DNA of 64,000 nt, taken from the NCBI RefSeq assembly GCF_003173055.1, contig NZ_QGLF01000003.1, positions 537,356 through 601,355 on the forward strand. Direction: 5' to 3'. Made by a program: the position numbers and the translations under genes. Under the pieces are notes generated by a model that saw nothing but the letters and a program-made list of their open reading frames with translations, was not told where the DNA came from and ran no database searches. This DNA is from Zavarzinia compransoris (GTDB taxonomy: Bacteria > Pseudomonadota > Alphaproteobacteria > Zavarziniales > Zavarziniaceae). This document shows positions 18,246 through 26,752 of the stretch, in pieces (position 1 is the first letter of the stretch; each line of letters begins with the position of its first letter).

Positions 18246-19199
18246 ATGCGCTTTCGCGGACATCTCGCCCTCGGCCTGATCCTCGCCGGCATCGCGCCGG
18301 CGGGGGCCAAGGCCGGGACCATCGGCTTCGACGTGGTGCACCAGGGCACCATGCACGAGGCCGTCTATTGCATCAATCGCGACCAGGACCGGCTGATCGC
18401 GGTCGGCGCCCCGAACCTGCTGTTCGACAGCGCGGACGGCGGCCGGACCTGGACGCAGAACACCACCGTCGCCTTCTCCGGCGCCCCCATGGGCTGCCGC
18501 CTGAAGCACGGCATCGGCTTCGTCGTCGGCCAGGGCGGCCAGATCTTCCGCCAGGAAGCCGGCGCCTGGAGCGCCGTGCCCAAGGCGACCGAGGCCCGCC
18601 TCTTCGCCGTCGACCATAACGCCAAAGGTCTCGCCGTCGCCGTCGGCGCCTTCGGCGCGGTCCTGGTCTCGACCGATGCCGGCCGCAGCTGGACGCCGGT
18701 GCAATACGACTGGTCGAGCACCAATACCGAAGGCTTCGAGCCGCATGTCTATGCCGTCTCGGTGGCCGAGGACGGCACCATCCTGATCGCGGCGGAATTC
18801 GAATCGATCCTGCGCTCGACCGACCAGGGCCGGACCTGGACCCTGGTCCACAAGGGCAAGGCGTCGCTGTTCGACCTTTCGGTCGGCACGGACGGCATCG
18901 GTTTCGCCGTCGGCCAGGACGGCCGCGTGCTGCGCACCGCCGATGGCGGGCTGAGCTGGACGGCGGTCCCCACCGGGGTTTCCACCAACCTTCTCGGCGT
19001 CAGCCGGGACGGCGCGGGCAAGGTCCTGGTCAGCGGCCTGCGGACGCTGCTGGTCGGCGCCGACGACGGCTCGGCGCTGGTCTCGGTCGAGGCGGGCGAC
19101 GTCGCGACCGGCTGGTACCAGGGCATCGCCCGCGGCGGCAACGGCGCCTGGCTGCTCGGCGGCCAGAGCGGGCGGCTGGTCCAGGTAACCTCTAAATAG
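18246..19199 (+). CDS. YCF48-like Asp-box (BNR) beta-propeller protein, exported
   Basis: 317 aa. A Sec-type signal peptide (MRFRGHLALGLILAGIAPAGAKA) is followed by a repeat protein. It has at least four Asp-box motifs of the S-x-D-x-G-x-T/S-W type (SADGGRTWT, STDAGRSWT, STDQGRTWT, TADGGLSWT), spaced as in YCF48/photosystem-assembly-factor propellers. It sits 21 bp after the DUF1329 gene. In bacterial RND-DUF1302-DUF1329 clusters such a propeller recurs and is likely a periplasmic scaffold. Its exact role is not known to me. Confidence 0.83.
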   Translation: MRFRGHLALGLILAGIAPAGAKAGTIGFDVVHQGTMHEAVYCINRDQDRLIAVGAPNLLFDSADGGRTWTQNTTVAFSGAPMGCRLKHGIGFVVGQGGQIFRQEAGAWSAVPKATEARLFAVDHNAKGLAVAVGAFGAVLVSTDAGRSWTPVQYDWSSTNTEGFEPHVYAVSVAEDGTILIAAEFESILRSTDQGRTWTLVHKGKASLFDLSVGTDGIGFAVGQDGRVLRTADGGLSWTAVPTGVSTNLLGVSRDGAGKVLVSGLRTLLVGADDGSALVSVEAGDVATGWYQGIARGGNGAWLLGGQSGRLVQVTSK

Positions 19200-19247
19200 A
19201 CAAAAGGCCGCGACCGGAAGCGGGCGGGAACAAGGGGGTAGGGGAAG

Positions 19248-21122
19248 ATGAGAAGCTCAGAGAAGCGGTTGATCGCAGGCCTGATGAGCAGCTGCGCATT
19301 GGTCGGGCTGGTGGTGCCGGCCTTCGGTATCGATTTCACGATCTCCGGGTTCATCCAGCATCAGGTCGCGGTCAAGATCACGGACCAGGAGAACCCCAAC
19401 AACCAGGCGGGCGATCCGTTCAACGGCCAGCAGGTGCCGCTGGAACCCCTCGGCCTCGATCTCAGCTCGGTGCAGGCGGTGAACAACCTCCTGACCAGCC
19501 TGTCGCTGCCGTCGCTGAACGACCTGACCTCGCCCATCACCGGGCAGGCGGTCACGATTCCGCCGACCGGATACCGCAACGTCCGTTCGACCAGCAACGA
19601 TTTCAACCTGATGGTGACCCGCCTCGAGGTCAACATGCAGGCCTCGATCGATGCGAATTGGAGCGCCTCGGCCACGGTCCGGGCGATCTACGACTGGAAC
19701 CCCTACAAGGATGTTTCCGGGGGCAATAATTTCTACGAAACCCAGTTCTACGACGGCGGCGGCGCCACCCCGCTCGAATATGCCGACAAGAGCTTCATGG
19801 TCGACCTGCCGAACGCGACCATCAACTACACCAACGGCTCCTTCTACGCCAAGCTGGGCAACCAGCAGATCGCCTGGGGCGAGGCGGTGTTCTTCCGCGT
19901 GATGGATGCGCCGAACGGCCTCGATCTCCGGCGCCACCTGATCATGGATCCGGGCCTCGAGGAATATTCGGACAAGCGCGTGCCCGGGCTCGGGCTTCGC
20001 ATGTCCTATCAGGTGACGCCGGAATGGGAAGTCGAGGGTTTCGTCCAGAAGTTCCAGCCCTCGGTCTTCCCGACGCCGTCGTCGCCCTACAACATCATCC
20101 CCGACCAGTTCACCCTGCACGAGCGCTATCGCGGCTTTTCCGACGACGTCTGGAACGTCGGCGGCCGCATCCGCGGCCAGCTGGGCGATCTCGGCCTGCA
20201 GTTCATCGCCGTCTCGCGCCATAATCCGGACGGTGCCATCCGCTGGACCAGGTCGGGCGTGAACAAGGACATCAGCCCGCTGCTGCCCGGTTCGGGCGCG
20301 ATCGCGGCGGAGACGCCCTTCGAGCGCGACGAGGCTTACGGCGTGAAGAGCCAGGAGGAATGGTTCCACTACGCCGGCGCGGTGCGCCTCGACGGCGTGC
20401 AGGCGCTGAACTCGGCGGTCGACGATTTCCAGCCGGCGACCGGCTCGCTCACCGCCTATAACGTCGGCAACAGCCCGAGCCTGGCGGCGGCGGAACTCGA
20501 TACGTTCTTCTGGCTGTCCGGGGGGCTCCGCGGCCATATCGAACGCATCTTCCCCTATGAGAACATCTTCGGCGCCAGCGCCAACTATGTCTTCAGCGGT
20601 TCGCCCGGCTCGTTCTTCGAGCAGCTGATCGGCCGCGTCGAGCTGACCTATACGCCGAACAAGGTGTTCACGGCGCCGTCGCTCAGCAAGGACTTCCTGG
20701 TCAAGGACGAATGGGCCTTGGCCGCGGTGGTCGAGAAATGGTACCGCTGGAGCGAGGATTTCCCCGCCGCCTATCTCGTCGGCCAATATATCTACAAGTC
20801 GGCCAGCGACCTGTTCAGCCGCAGCATCGACGGCTACGGCGGCAACAGCACCGGTCTCCACGGCGGGATCTCCAGCTATCAGGCGGTGGCCTTCGCCGGC
20901 TTCCAGCCCTCGCCCTCGCTGGAGTGGCGCTTCGAATGGGCCGTGCTCTACGACCTGCAAGGCGGCTGGTACATCCAGCCCGGCGTCCGCTGGAAGCCCG
21001 ACGACAAATGGCAGGTCGACCTGCACGCCACCATCATCACCGGCAAGGACAACAACAACAATGCCGTCTCGTCGATCGACTTCGCCGACGAGATCGCCGT
21101 CCGCGTAACCTATCAGTTCTGA
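19248..21122 (+). CDS. DUF1302 outer-membrane protein
   Basis: 624 aa with GGGGAAG before the ATG. It has a signal peptide (LMSSCALVGLVVPAFG), an N-terminal segment starting IDFTISGFIQHQ, and alternating aromatic/polar strands throughout. It ends in VRVTYQF, the terminal Phe expected of an outer-membrane beta-barrel recognised by BamA. DUF1302 proteins of this length are found beside DUF1329 and RND transporters in hydrocarbon and sterol degraders. It could form the outer-membrane port of the envelope system. Its gene is followed directly by a terminator. Confidence 0.85.
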   Translation: MRSSEKRLIAGLMSSCALVGLVVPAFGIDFTISGFIQHQVAVKITDQENPNNQAGDPFNGQQVPLEPLGLDLSSVQAVNNLLTSLSLPSLNDLTSPITGQAVTIPPTGYRNVRSTSNDFNLMVTRLEVNMQASIDANWSASATVRAIYDWNPYKDVSGGNNFYETQFYDGGGATPLEYADKSFMVDLPNATINYTNGSFYAKLGNQQIAWGEAVFFRVMDAPNGLDLRRHLIMDPGLEEYSDKRVPGLGLRMSYQVTPEWEVEGFVQKFQPSVFPTPSSPYNIIPDQFTLHERYRGFSDDVWNVGGRIRGQLGDLGLQFIAVSRHNPDGAIRWTRSGVNKDISPLLPGSGAIAAETPFERDEAYGVKSQEEWFHYAGAVRLDGVQALNSAVDDFQPATGSLTAYNVGNSPSLAAAELDTFFWLSGGLRGHIERIFPYENIFGASANYVFSGSPGSFFEQLIGRVELTYTPNKVFTAPSLSKDFLVKDEWALAAVVEKWYRWSEDFPAAYLVGQYIYKSASDLFSRSIDGYGGNSTGLHGGISSYQAVAFAGFQPSPSLEWRFEWAVLYDLQGGWYIQPGVRWKPDDKWQVDLHATIITGKDNNNNAVSSIDFADEIAVRVTYQF

Positions 21123-21147
21123 CTGCCGGCCCTCCTCCGGCTCGACT

Positions 21148-21182
21148 GGGGGAACGGTCCCTGCCGTTCCCCCGCCTTTTTC
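21148..21182 (+). terminator. intrinsic terminator after the DUF1302 gene
   Basis: A perfect 10-bp stem, GGGGGAACGG / CCGTTCCCCC, with a 6-nt loop is followed by GCC and six T. It closes the first part of the transport operon. Confidence 0.85.
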
Positions 21183-21238
21183 CGTCGAGACGCGAAGGCC
21201 ACCCGTCTCCCAAGGCCGGTTCTCCCCCGGCTCCACTT

Positions 21239-21276
21239 GAGGGGGTACCGGCCCGTCCGGGCCCCCTCGCTTTTTT
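21239..21276 (+). terminator. second hairpin plus T-run, immediately 5' of the DUF1329 copy 2 start
   Basis: A stem GAGGGGG / CCCCCTC (21239-21245 with 21262-21268) encloses an inner CCGG/CCGG pair. It is followed by GC and six T (21271-21276). The T-run ends only 11 bp before the ATG at 21288, so the hairpin lies in the 5' leader of the next gene. It could be an attenuator or a processing/stability element rather than a plain terminator. Confidence 0.65.
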
Positions 21277-21287
21277 GGGATGGAACC

Positions 21288-22664
21288 ATGCACATCCGCC
21301 GTTACGGCCCCGATTTCACCCGCCGCCACTTTCTGGAACAGGTGGCGCGCGGCGTGGTGACCGCCGGTGTTCTCGCCCCGCTCTGGCCCGCGCTTGCCGC
21401 CAAGGGGGCGGCGGACACCGCCTATCCCGAGGAACTGCTCTCGATCGAAGCCTATACCAAGGGCAAGCTGGCCCCGGGGAAGGTGATCGATGCCGGCAAT
21501 GTCGACCTCGTCGCCGACCTGCTCGACCCGATCCAGGTCCTGCAGATCAGGACCATGGGCCGGCGCCTGCTGCTCGCGCCCGAAACCAGGGAGATCATGC
21601 GGCTGTCGCCCTGGGAATATATGGAGGCGACGCTGAGGAACGCCGGCAAGGCGCGCTTCGATGCCGACGGCAATGTGGTGAACGAGGACGGCCGGCCCTG
21701 GATCGGCGGCCATCCCTTCCCGGCGACGACCGACGGCCTGGAGGCTTTCGCCGGCCTGACCCTGTCCTGGGGCCGGCATGATTCCTGCGTCTATGCCATC
21801 AGGGAATGCGATCTCGGCACCAAGGGCGCGATCGACTACCGCTATGAGGCGGTCTGGGCCGAAATGTCGCCGGTCGCCCGCGTCGCCATGGAACCCCGGC
21901 CCTATCTTGCCGGGCAGGAAGACAAGCTGCGCTACCAGGCGATCTTCTTCATGTCGCCCGACGATGTGCGCGGCGGTTCGTTCCTCAATGTCTGGCCCTA
22001 CGACCAGCGGGAATTTCCCGATCTCTTCGGTTACGTCCCGACCTTCAAGCGCATCCGCCGCTATCCGACCAACCAGCGTTTCGAGCCGATGCTGCCGGGC
22101 TCGGATCTCTATCTCTCCGACGCCTGGGCGGCGGGGGACCCGTTCCTGACCTGGGGCAATTACAAGGTCGTCGCCACCGGGCCGGCGCTGGCGCCGATCT
22201 CGGGCAATTGGTCGGGGGCGCGCGAGAACTGGCAGGTGCCGACTCACGGCGGGGCCAAAGGCCTGACTTTCTACGATACGGCGGTCGAACTGGTGCCGCA
22301 GTCGATCACGGTCGAGGCGGAACCAGTGAAATTCCCGCGGGCCCCGGTCTCGAAGAAGCAGGTCCGCTTCGACCTGCGCACCATGCTGCCGATCGGCATG
22401 GTCAGCTTCGATCGCCGGGGCGACCTGTTCCGTTCCTTCGACGGCGCCTATTCGCTCTACGACGACGGCACCCGGCAGGTGATGGACGGCAAGCATCCCT
22501 ATTGGTCATGGACCCATGTCCACGCCTATAATGTCCAGACCGGCCGCATGACCCGGATCGAGCAGGCGGCGAAACTGTCGTCCGGCGACGGCATGCGGGT
22601 GAACGATCCCGCGATCTACGATCTCTACCTGAACCAGGGCGCGATGCAGCGCCGGGGGCGTTGA
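21288..22664 (+). CDS. DUF1329 (LolA/LolB-like) protein with Tat signal, copy 2
   Basis: 458 aa from the ATG at 21288, chosen because it matches the MHIR start of copy 1. The twin-arginine motif is TRRHFLEQV (Arg12-Arg13), followed by a hydrophobic stretch to about PALAAKGAA. The mature part parallels copy 1 (YPEELLSIEAYTKGK, WIGGHPFP, FDLRTMLPIG). It has its own leader with a terminator-like hairpin, so its level may be set separately from the rest of the cluster. It converges with the XylA-type reductase gene, with a 15-bp gap. A second periplasmic carrier for the same or a related hydrophobic cargo is the simplest reading. Confidence 0.83.
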   Translation: MHIRRYGPDFTRRHFLEQVARGVVTAGVLAPLWPALAAKGAADTAYPEELLSIEAYTKGKLAPGKVIDAGNVDLVADLLDPIQVLQIRTMGRRLLLAPETREIMRLSPWEYMEATLRNAGKARFDADGNVVNEDGRPWIGGHPFPATTDGLEAFAGLTLSWGRHDSCVYAIRECDLGTKGAIDYRYEAVWAEMSPVARVAMEPRPYLAGQEDKLRYQAIFFMSPDDVRGGSFLNVWPYDQREFPDLFGYVPTFKRIRRYPTNQRFEPMLPGSDLYLSDAWAAGDPFLTWGNYKVVATGPALAPISGNWSGARENWQVPTHGGAKGLTFYDTAVELVPQSITVEAEPVKFPRAPVSKKQVRFDLRTMLPIGMVSFDRRGDLFRSFDGAYSLYDDGTRQVMDGKHPYWSWTHVHAYNVQTGRMTRIEQAAKLSSGDGMRVNDPAIYDLYLNQGAMQRRGR

Positions 22665-22679
22665 ACCCCCGGCGGCGCG

Positions 22680-23741
22680 TCAGCGCTTGCCGGTACCGGC
22701 GTCGGTGAACTTGTCGTAGTGGATCGCCGGCAGCGGCACGCCGAGGCGGGTCAGCTCGGCGATCGCCGCATCGATCATGCCCGGCGGCCCGCACATGTAA
22801 CCCTGGAATTCCGCCCGGTCACCCTCGGGCAGGGTCGCGGCGATATGGTCGGTGACGAGGCCGCGCAGGCCCGCCCAGCCGCTCTCGGCAGGTTCGTGGC
22901 TCAGAACCGGCACGAAGCGCAGCGACGGCAGCCAGTCCCGGGCGATTTCCTCGATCTGTTCGACCTTGTAGAGATCGGCCTGGGTCCGGGCCCCGAACAG
23001 CATGACGCAGCGCCGCCGCACCCGGTTCTTCCGCGCGTGCTGGAGCAGGCTGAGCAGGGGCGCAAGCCCGCTGCCGCCGGCGATGCAGACGATCGGCGCC
23101 TCGCCCGGGCGGAGGTGGAAGGTGCCGTGGGGGCCGCTCACCGAAACCTCGGCCCCGGCGAGGGCGCCGGCGAACAATTTCTCGGTGAACTGGCCGCCCG
23201 GCACCTTGCGGATGAAGAAGCTGATTTCCTGGCGTCCGCCCCGTTCCGGCGCGGTGGCGAAGGAATAGGAGCGGGCGGGCAGGCCGGGCGCCGTGATATC
23301 GGCATATTGGCCGGCGACGAAGTCGATCGGCCGGTCGAGGCCGAGGGTCACGGCCTTGATGTCATGGGTGAGGTCGTCGGTCCGGATGATCCGGCCGGCG
23401 AAGACCTCGGGCGCCGGCAGGTCGGCGCCCGGGTTTTCGATCTCGATCGTGATCGCCCCCTTCACCTGGGCCTGGCAGGCAAGGATATAGCCCGCCTCCA
23501 GTTCCTGCCGCGACAGCGTATAGCCGAAGTCGGTGATGGCGCTGACCCGGCCTTCGGTCAGCCGGCACTTGCAGGACCCGCAGGTGCCGACCGTGCAACT
23601 GTGCGGGAAGGCGATGCCCTGGGCGAGCGCCGCTTCCAGCAGGGTTTGCGAGCCGTCGACGGTGATCTGGACGCCGAGCGGGTTGATCGTCGCCACGCGC
23701 GGTTCGCCCCGGCCGAAAAGTTTCTTGAGCAGACTGGCCAT
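22680..23741 (-). CDS. xylA: XylA-type ferredoxin-NAD(P)H reductase (xylene/cymene monooxygenase electron transfer)
   Basis: 353 aa, ATG at 23741. An N-terminal plant-type [2Fe-2S] domain has Cys49, Cys54, Cys57 and Cys89 (SCTVGTCGSCKC, ILACQ). It is fused to a ferredoxin-NADP-reductase module: the FAD motif RSYSFATAP near residue 160, the NAD site IVCIAGGSGLAP and the C-terminal YMCGPPGMIDA. This is the domain order of XylA and CymAb, the partners of the membrane di-iron hydroxylase XylM. It would pass electrons from NADH to the hydroxylase encoded at 25549. It is downstream of the aldehyde dehydrogenase on the same strand (34 bp gap) and divergent from xylM. Confidence 0.9.
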   Translation of the reverse strand: MASLLKKLFGRGEPRVATINPLGVQITVDGSQTLLEAALAQGIAFPHSCTVGTCGSCKCRLTEGRVSAITDFGYTLSRQELEAGYILACQAQVKGAITIEIENPGADLPAPEVFAGRIIRTDDLTHDIKAVTLGLDRPIDFVAGQYADITAPGLPARSYSFATAPERGGRQEISFFIRKVPGGQFTEKLFAGALAGAEVSVSGPHGTFHLRPGEAPIVCIAGGSGLAPLLSLLQHARKNRVRRRCVMLFGARTQADLYKVEQIEEIARDWLPSLRFVPVLSHEPAESGWAGLRGLVTDHIAATLPEGDRAEFQGYMCGPPGMIDAAIAELTRLGVPLPAIHYDKFTDAGTGKR

Positions 23742-23775
23742 GTTTCTTTCGCAATTCGCCGTCGACGGTGGAGTT

Positions 23776-25206
23776 TCAGCGCGCGATCGCGCCGGCCAGG
23801 AATTGCCGGATGGCATCGCCATAGGGCGGGCGCAGGAAATATTCCGCCTCGACCGCCTTGCTCTGGCGGTAGACCGCCTTGGCGTGGCTGAAGGCCAGGA
23901 AGCCGGCCTTGCCGTGATAGGCGCCGGTGCCCGAGCCGCCGACCCCGCCGAACGGCAGGTTTTCGGCGAAGGCATGGCTCATCGCGTCGTTGACGGTGAC
24001 GCCGCCCGAGGTCGTGCGGTCGAGCACGCGGCGCTCCTCCGCCTCGTCCTGGCCGAAGTAATAGAGGGCGAGGGGCCGGGGCCTGGCATTGACATAGGCG
24101 ATGGCCTCGTCGATCGCCCTGTAGGTCCGGATCGGCAGCAGGGGGCCGAAGATCTCGTCCTGCATGATCCGGGCATCGTCCGGCGCATCGATGACCAGGG
24201 TCGGCGGCAGGCGGCGCGCCTCCTGCTGGCTGAAATCCTCGCCTGCGGGGTTGAGTTCGACGATGGCGGCGCCTTTCGCCCGGGCATCGTCGAGATAGGC
24301 GCGCAGGCGGTCGTAATGGCGCTGGTTGATGATCGACGTATAGTCCGGATTGTCCTTCAGCGTCGGGAACATCGCGGCCACGGCGGCGCCGGCGGCGGCG
24401 GTGAATTCGGGCACCTTGCCCTCGGGCAGCAGGACGTAATCCGGCGCGAGGCAGATCTGGCCGGCGTTCAGCGTCTTGACGGTCATGACCCGGGCCGCGG
24501 CATCGGCGACCGGGGCCGTCCCCGAGACGATGACCGGCGACTTGCCACCGAGTTCCAGGGTCAGCGGCACCAGGTTCTCGGCCGCCGCCCGCGCGACATG
24601 TTTCGCGACCGAGGTCGAGCCGGTGAACAGGATATGGTCGAACGGCAGGGTGGCGAAATGGGCCGCGACCGCGGCATCGCCGGTAACGACGGCGATCTCG
24701 CTCTCATCGAAGGCGGCGGCGATCATCCGCCGCGTCAGCTCGGAACTGGCGGGGGTGAATTCGGACGGCTTGATGATCGCCCGGTTGCCCGCCGCGACCA
24801 CGCCGGCAAGCGGGGCGAAGATCAGGTTGAACGGGAAATTCCACGGGCTGAGGATGCCGACCACGCCCAGCGCCTGGTACTCGACCCGGGCCGCGGCATC
24901 GGGAAACTGGGTCTCGAAGCCTTCGGGCTGCATCCAGCCGCGCAGGTTCTCGCGTGCATATTTCAGCGAGCCGACCACGGCGAAGACATCCGCCAGCAGG
25001 GTGGCGACGGCGCTGCGGTTGCCGAAATCCTCGTTCAGGGCGGCGACGATATCGTCCTGGTGATCGACCATCAGGCCGATCAGGCGGTCCAGCCATGCGA
25101 TGCGCGTTTCCGCGCTCAGCGGGCCGGTGGCGAGATGTGCCGCTTTCTGGACGGAAAGCAGCCTTTCCAGCTCGCGTTGCGGTGCCGTGAAGGCGGCCGT
25201 GCTCAT
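23776..25206 (-). CDS. NAD(P)-dependent aldehyde dehydrogenase (coniferyl-aldehyde dehydrogenase type)
   Basis: 476 aa with AGGGAAGGA upstream of the ATG at 25206. It shows the ALDH signatures PWNFPFNL, KPSEFTP, FTGSTSVAKHVA, catalytic Glu in LELGGKSP and catalytic Cys in NAGQICLAPDY. The absence of the usual N-terminal extension and the FGGVGGSGTGAYHG region place it with the short ALDH3/CalB-like group. It lies between the XylA-type reductase and the divergent xylM/styC-like genes. It should therefore oxidise the aldehyde formed either by isomerisation of an epoxide or by stepwise side-chain oxidation. Confidence 0.9.
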   Translation of the reverse strand: MSTAAFTAPQRELERLLSVQKAAHLATGPLSAETRIAWLDRLIGLMVDHQDDIVAALNEDFGNRSAVATLLADVFAVVGSLKYARENLRGWMQPEGFETQFPDAAARVEYQALGVVGILSPWNFPFNLIFAPLAGVVAAGNRAIIKPSEFTPASSELTRRMIAAAFDESEIAVVTGDAAVAAHFATLPFDHILFTGSTSVAKHVARAAAENLVPLTLELGGKSPVIVSGTAPVADAAARVMTVKTLNAGQICLAPDYVLLPEGKVPEFTAAAGAAVAAMFPTLKDNPDYTSIINQRHYDRLRAYLDDARAKGAAIVELNPAGEDFSQQEARRLPPTLVIDAPDDARIMQDEIFGPLLPIRTYRAIDEAIAYVNARPRPLALYYFGQDEAEERRVLDRTTSGGVTVNDAMSHAFAENLPFGGVGGSGTGAYHGKAGFLAFSHAKAVYRQSKAVEAEYFLRPPYGDAIRQFLAGAIAR

Positions 25207-25548
25207 GGCGATGAATCCTTCCCTGTGATTTCCCGGTTCTATAGGCGTTCCGGGGCGGAACCGGCCCGGTGCCGTCGCATCAGAACCGCGGGCGCCCCGC
25301 CGCGTAACCGACGAAAGGATGGTCGGGCGCCGTGCACCCGAAATGGGACGGCCCGAAATGGGACGGCCCGAAATGGGACGGCCCGGAAAGGGAAGGTGGG
25401 GCGGGCCAACCTTCCGTCGGGCGCGCCTCTCGCCCGCATCGGCCACAGTGGCCGCAGTGGTGGTGCGCCCGGCGCCCGCCGCCCTCAATGAACGCCGGAA
25501 AAACCGGGCACGGAAAGCCCGCCGGCACATCTCGGGAGGATCGCGAGA
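25207..25548. promoter_or_regulatory. divergent promoter region between the aldehyde dehydrogenase and xylM
   Basis: These 342 bases lie between the divergent starts at 25206 and 25549. They contain the 15-bp tandem repeats described separately (25337-25393) and no gene I can support. GGGAGGATCGCGAGA precedes the xylM ATG. The repeats sit near the middle, where a regulator could act on both directions. Confidence 0.55.
25337..25393. repeat. three perfect 15-bp tandem repeats plus a degenerate fourth
   Basis: The unit CCCGAAATGGGACGG occurs head-to-tail at 25337-25351, 25352-25366 and 25367-25381. A diverged copy beginning CCCGGAAAGGGA follows from 25382. Each unit contains the imperfect dyad CCCGAAATGGG. 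The spacing of 15 bp is about one and a half helical turns. The array lies between the divergent aldehyde dehydrogenase and xylM genes, which suggests cooperative regulator binding. Confidence 0.9.
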
Positions 25549-26673
25549 ATGTACTCATACCTGATCTACTATATTCCAGTGCTCGTCCAGTTGGCGACCG
25601 CGGCCGGTTTCATCGCCGGTGGCGACTGGGTCTATGTCGGTATCGCCAGTTTCCCCTTCTTCGCGCTCCTCGACACGATGCTGCCCGACGACATGTCGCC
25701 GCGCCGCATCAAGAGCAAGTCGATCGCCTATATCCCGATCTGGCTTGCCACCCTGCTTTCCCCGGCGCTCTTCCTCGTCGCCGCCTGGCAGATCGGCCAG
25801 GGCGGGCTGACCTTCTGGCAGCTCGCGGGTTGCGTCATGGGCTGCGCCTGGATGGGCGTGGTCCCCCTCGTGCCGGCCTCGCACGAGCTTTACCATCAGC
25901 GCAGCGCCTTCGCCCGTTTCGTCGGGCATTACGCCCAGGTCTGCTACCTCGACTGCACCCGTGATATCGCCCATGTCATCGGCCATCACATCGACGTCGC
26001 GACCCCGAAGGACGGCGATACGGCCCGGCGCGGCCTCAGCCTCTATGCCTTCACCGGTCCCGCCATCATCCGCAGCACGCGGGAAGCCTGGGGTGCCGAG
26101 AGCGACGCGCTGGAGAAGCGGGGCAAGGGGCGCTGGTCGCTCGGCCACCGGCTCTACAAAGCACTGGTGGCACAGGGGCTGTTCCAGCTCGCGATCTTCC
26201 TGATCGGCGGCTGGACCGCGCTCGCCGCCGGCGTCGCCGGGGTGGTGGTCGCCCGCATCTGGGTCGAATCCTTCAACTACTTCCAGCATTACGGCCTGAT
26301 CCGGGTCGAGGGCGCGCCGATCGCCCGCCGCCATGTCTGGAACCACCTCGGCTTCTTCTCGCGGACGATGGCGTTCGAGATCACCAATCACGCCGACCAT
26401 CACCTCGACTCCTACCAGGCCTTCTACCGGCTGGTGCCCGACCGGTCGGCCATCCGCATGCCCAGCGTCTTCGTCTGCTTCCTGGCCGCGCTGGTGCCGC
26501 CGCTCTGGCACAATATGATCATCAAGCCGGCGCTGAAGCGGTGGGACAACGAATTCGCCTCGGCCGAGGAACGCAAGCTCGCCCGCGAGCAGAACGGTGC
26601 CGCCGGCTGGCCGGACTGGTTCGACGAAGCACCCGCGGGCGGCAAGGCCGCCGGCGCTTCCCAGGCGGCGTAA
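25549..26673 (+). CDS. xylM: XylM-type integral-membrane di-iron monooxygenase, hydroxylase subunit
   Basis: 374 aa, strong Shine-Dalgarno. Multiple hydrophobic helices and the histidine boxes of the AlkB/XylM family are present: HELYH (His112, His116), HVIGHH (His142, His146, His147), NYFQHYG (His247), WNH (His266) and NHADHH (His281, His284, His285). Landmarks such as GVVPLVP, RDIAHV, EITNH and MPSVFVCFL match XylM closely as I remember it, more than alkane hydroxylases. XylM/CymA enzymes oxidise methyl groups of alkylbenzenes, and XylM can also epoxidise styrene. The partner reductase is at 22680. A StyC-like gene follows after a terminator-like hairpin. Confidence 0.92.
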   Translation: MYSYLIYYIPVLVQLATAAGFIAGGDWVYVGIASFPFFALLDTMLPDDMSPRRIKSKSIAYIPIWLATLLSPALFLVAAWQIGQGGLTFWQLAGCVMGCAWMGVVPLVPASHELYHQRSAFARFVGHYAQVCYLDCTRDIAHVIGHHIDVATPKDGDTARRGLSLYAFTGPAIIRSTREAWGAESDALEKRGKGRWSLGHRLYKALVAQGLFQLAIFLIGGWTALAAGVAGVVVARIWVESFNYFQHYGLIRVEGAPIARRHVWNHLGFFSRTMAFEITNHADHHLDSYQAFYRLVPDRSAIRMPSVFVCFLAALVPPLWHNMIIKPALKRWDNEFASAEERKLAREQNGAAGWPDWFDEAPAGGKAAGASQAA

Positions 26674-26692
26674 TCCTTCAGGTCTTCGAACG

Positions 26693-26729
26693 CCATGGGT
26701 CGGCGCTGCGCCGGCCCATGGTCTTTTTT
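26693..26729 (+). terminator. intrinsic terminator/attenuator between xylM and the styC-like gene
   Basis: A 13-bp stem with one G-T pair (26693-26705 with 26709-26721) and a 3-nt loop is followed by TCTTTTTT. It begins 19 bp after the xylM stop and ends 23 bp before the ATG at 26753. The downstream gene therefore depends on read-through or on an unrecognised promoter. Confidence 0.8.
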
Positions 26730-26752
26730 CCGGGCACGGAGAGAGTGGGAAC

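Noticed and set aside
19257-22496. Open frame of over 1,000 codons antisense to the DUF1302 and DUF1329 genes
   Set aside because: No motif, no Shine-Dalgarno and random composition; the plus-strand proteins have signal peptides and family signatures.
25337-25393. Tandem repeats considered as a CRISPR or plasmid iteron array
   Set aside because: The units are contiguous 15-mers without spacers, and there are no cas or replication genes; the promoter location fits operator sites better.
25549-26673. Call as a plain alkane 1-monooxygenase (AlkB)
   Set aside because: The histidine boxes are shared, but the surrounding landmarks and the fused ferredoxin-reductase partner match XylM/XylA; no rubredoxin gene is present.
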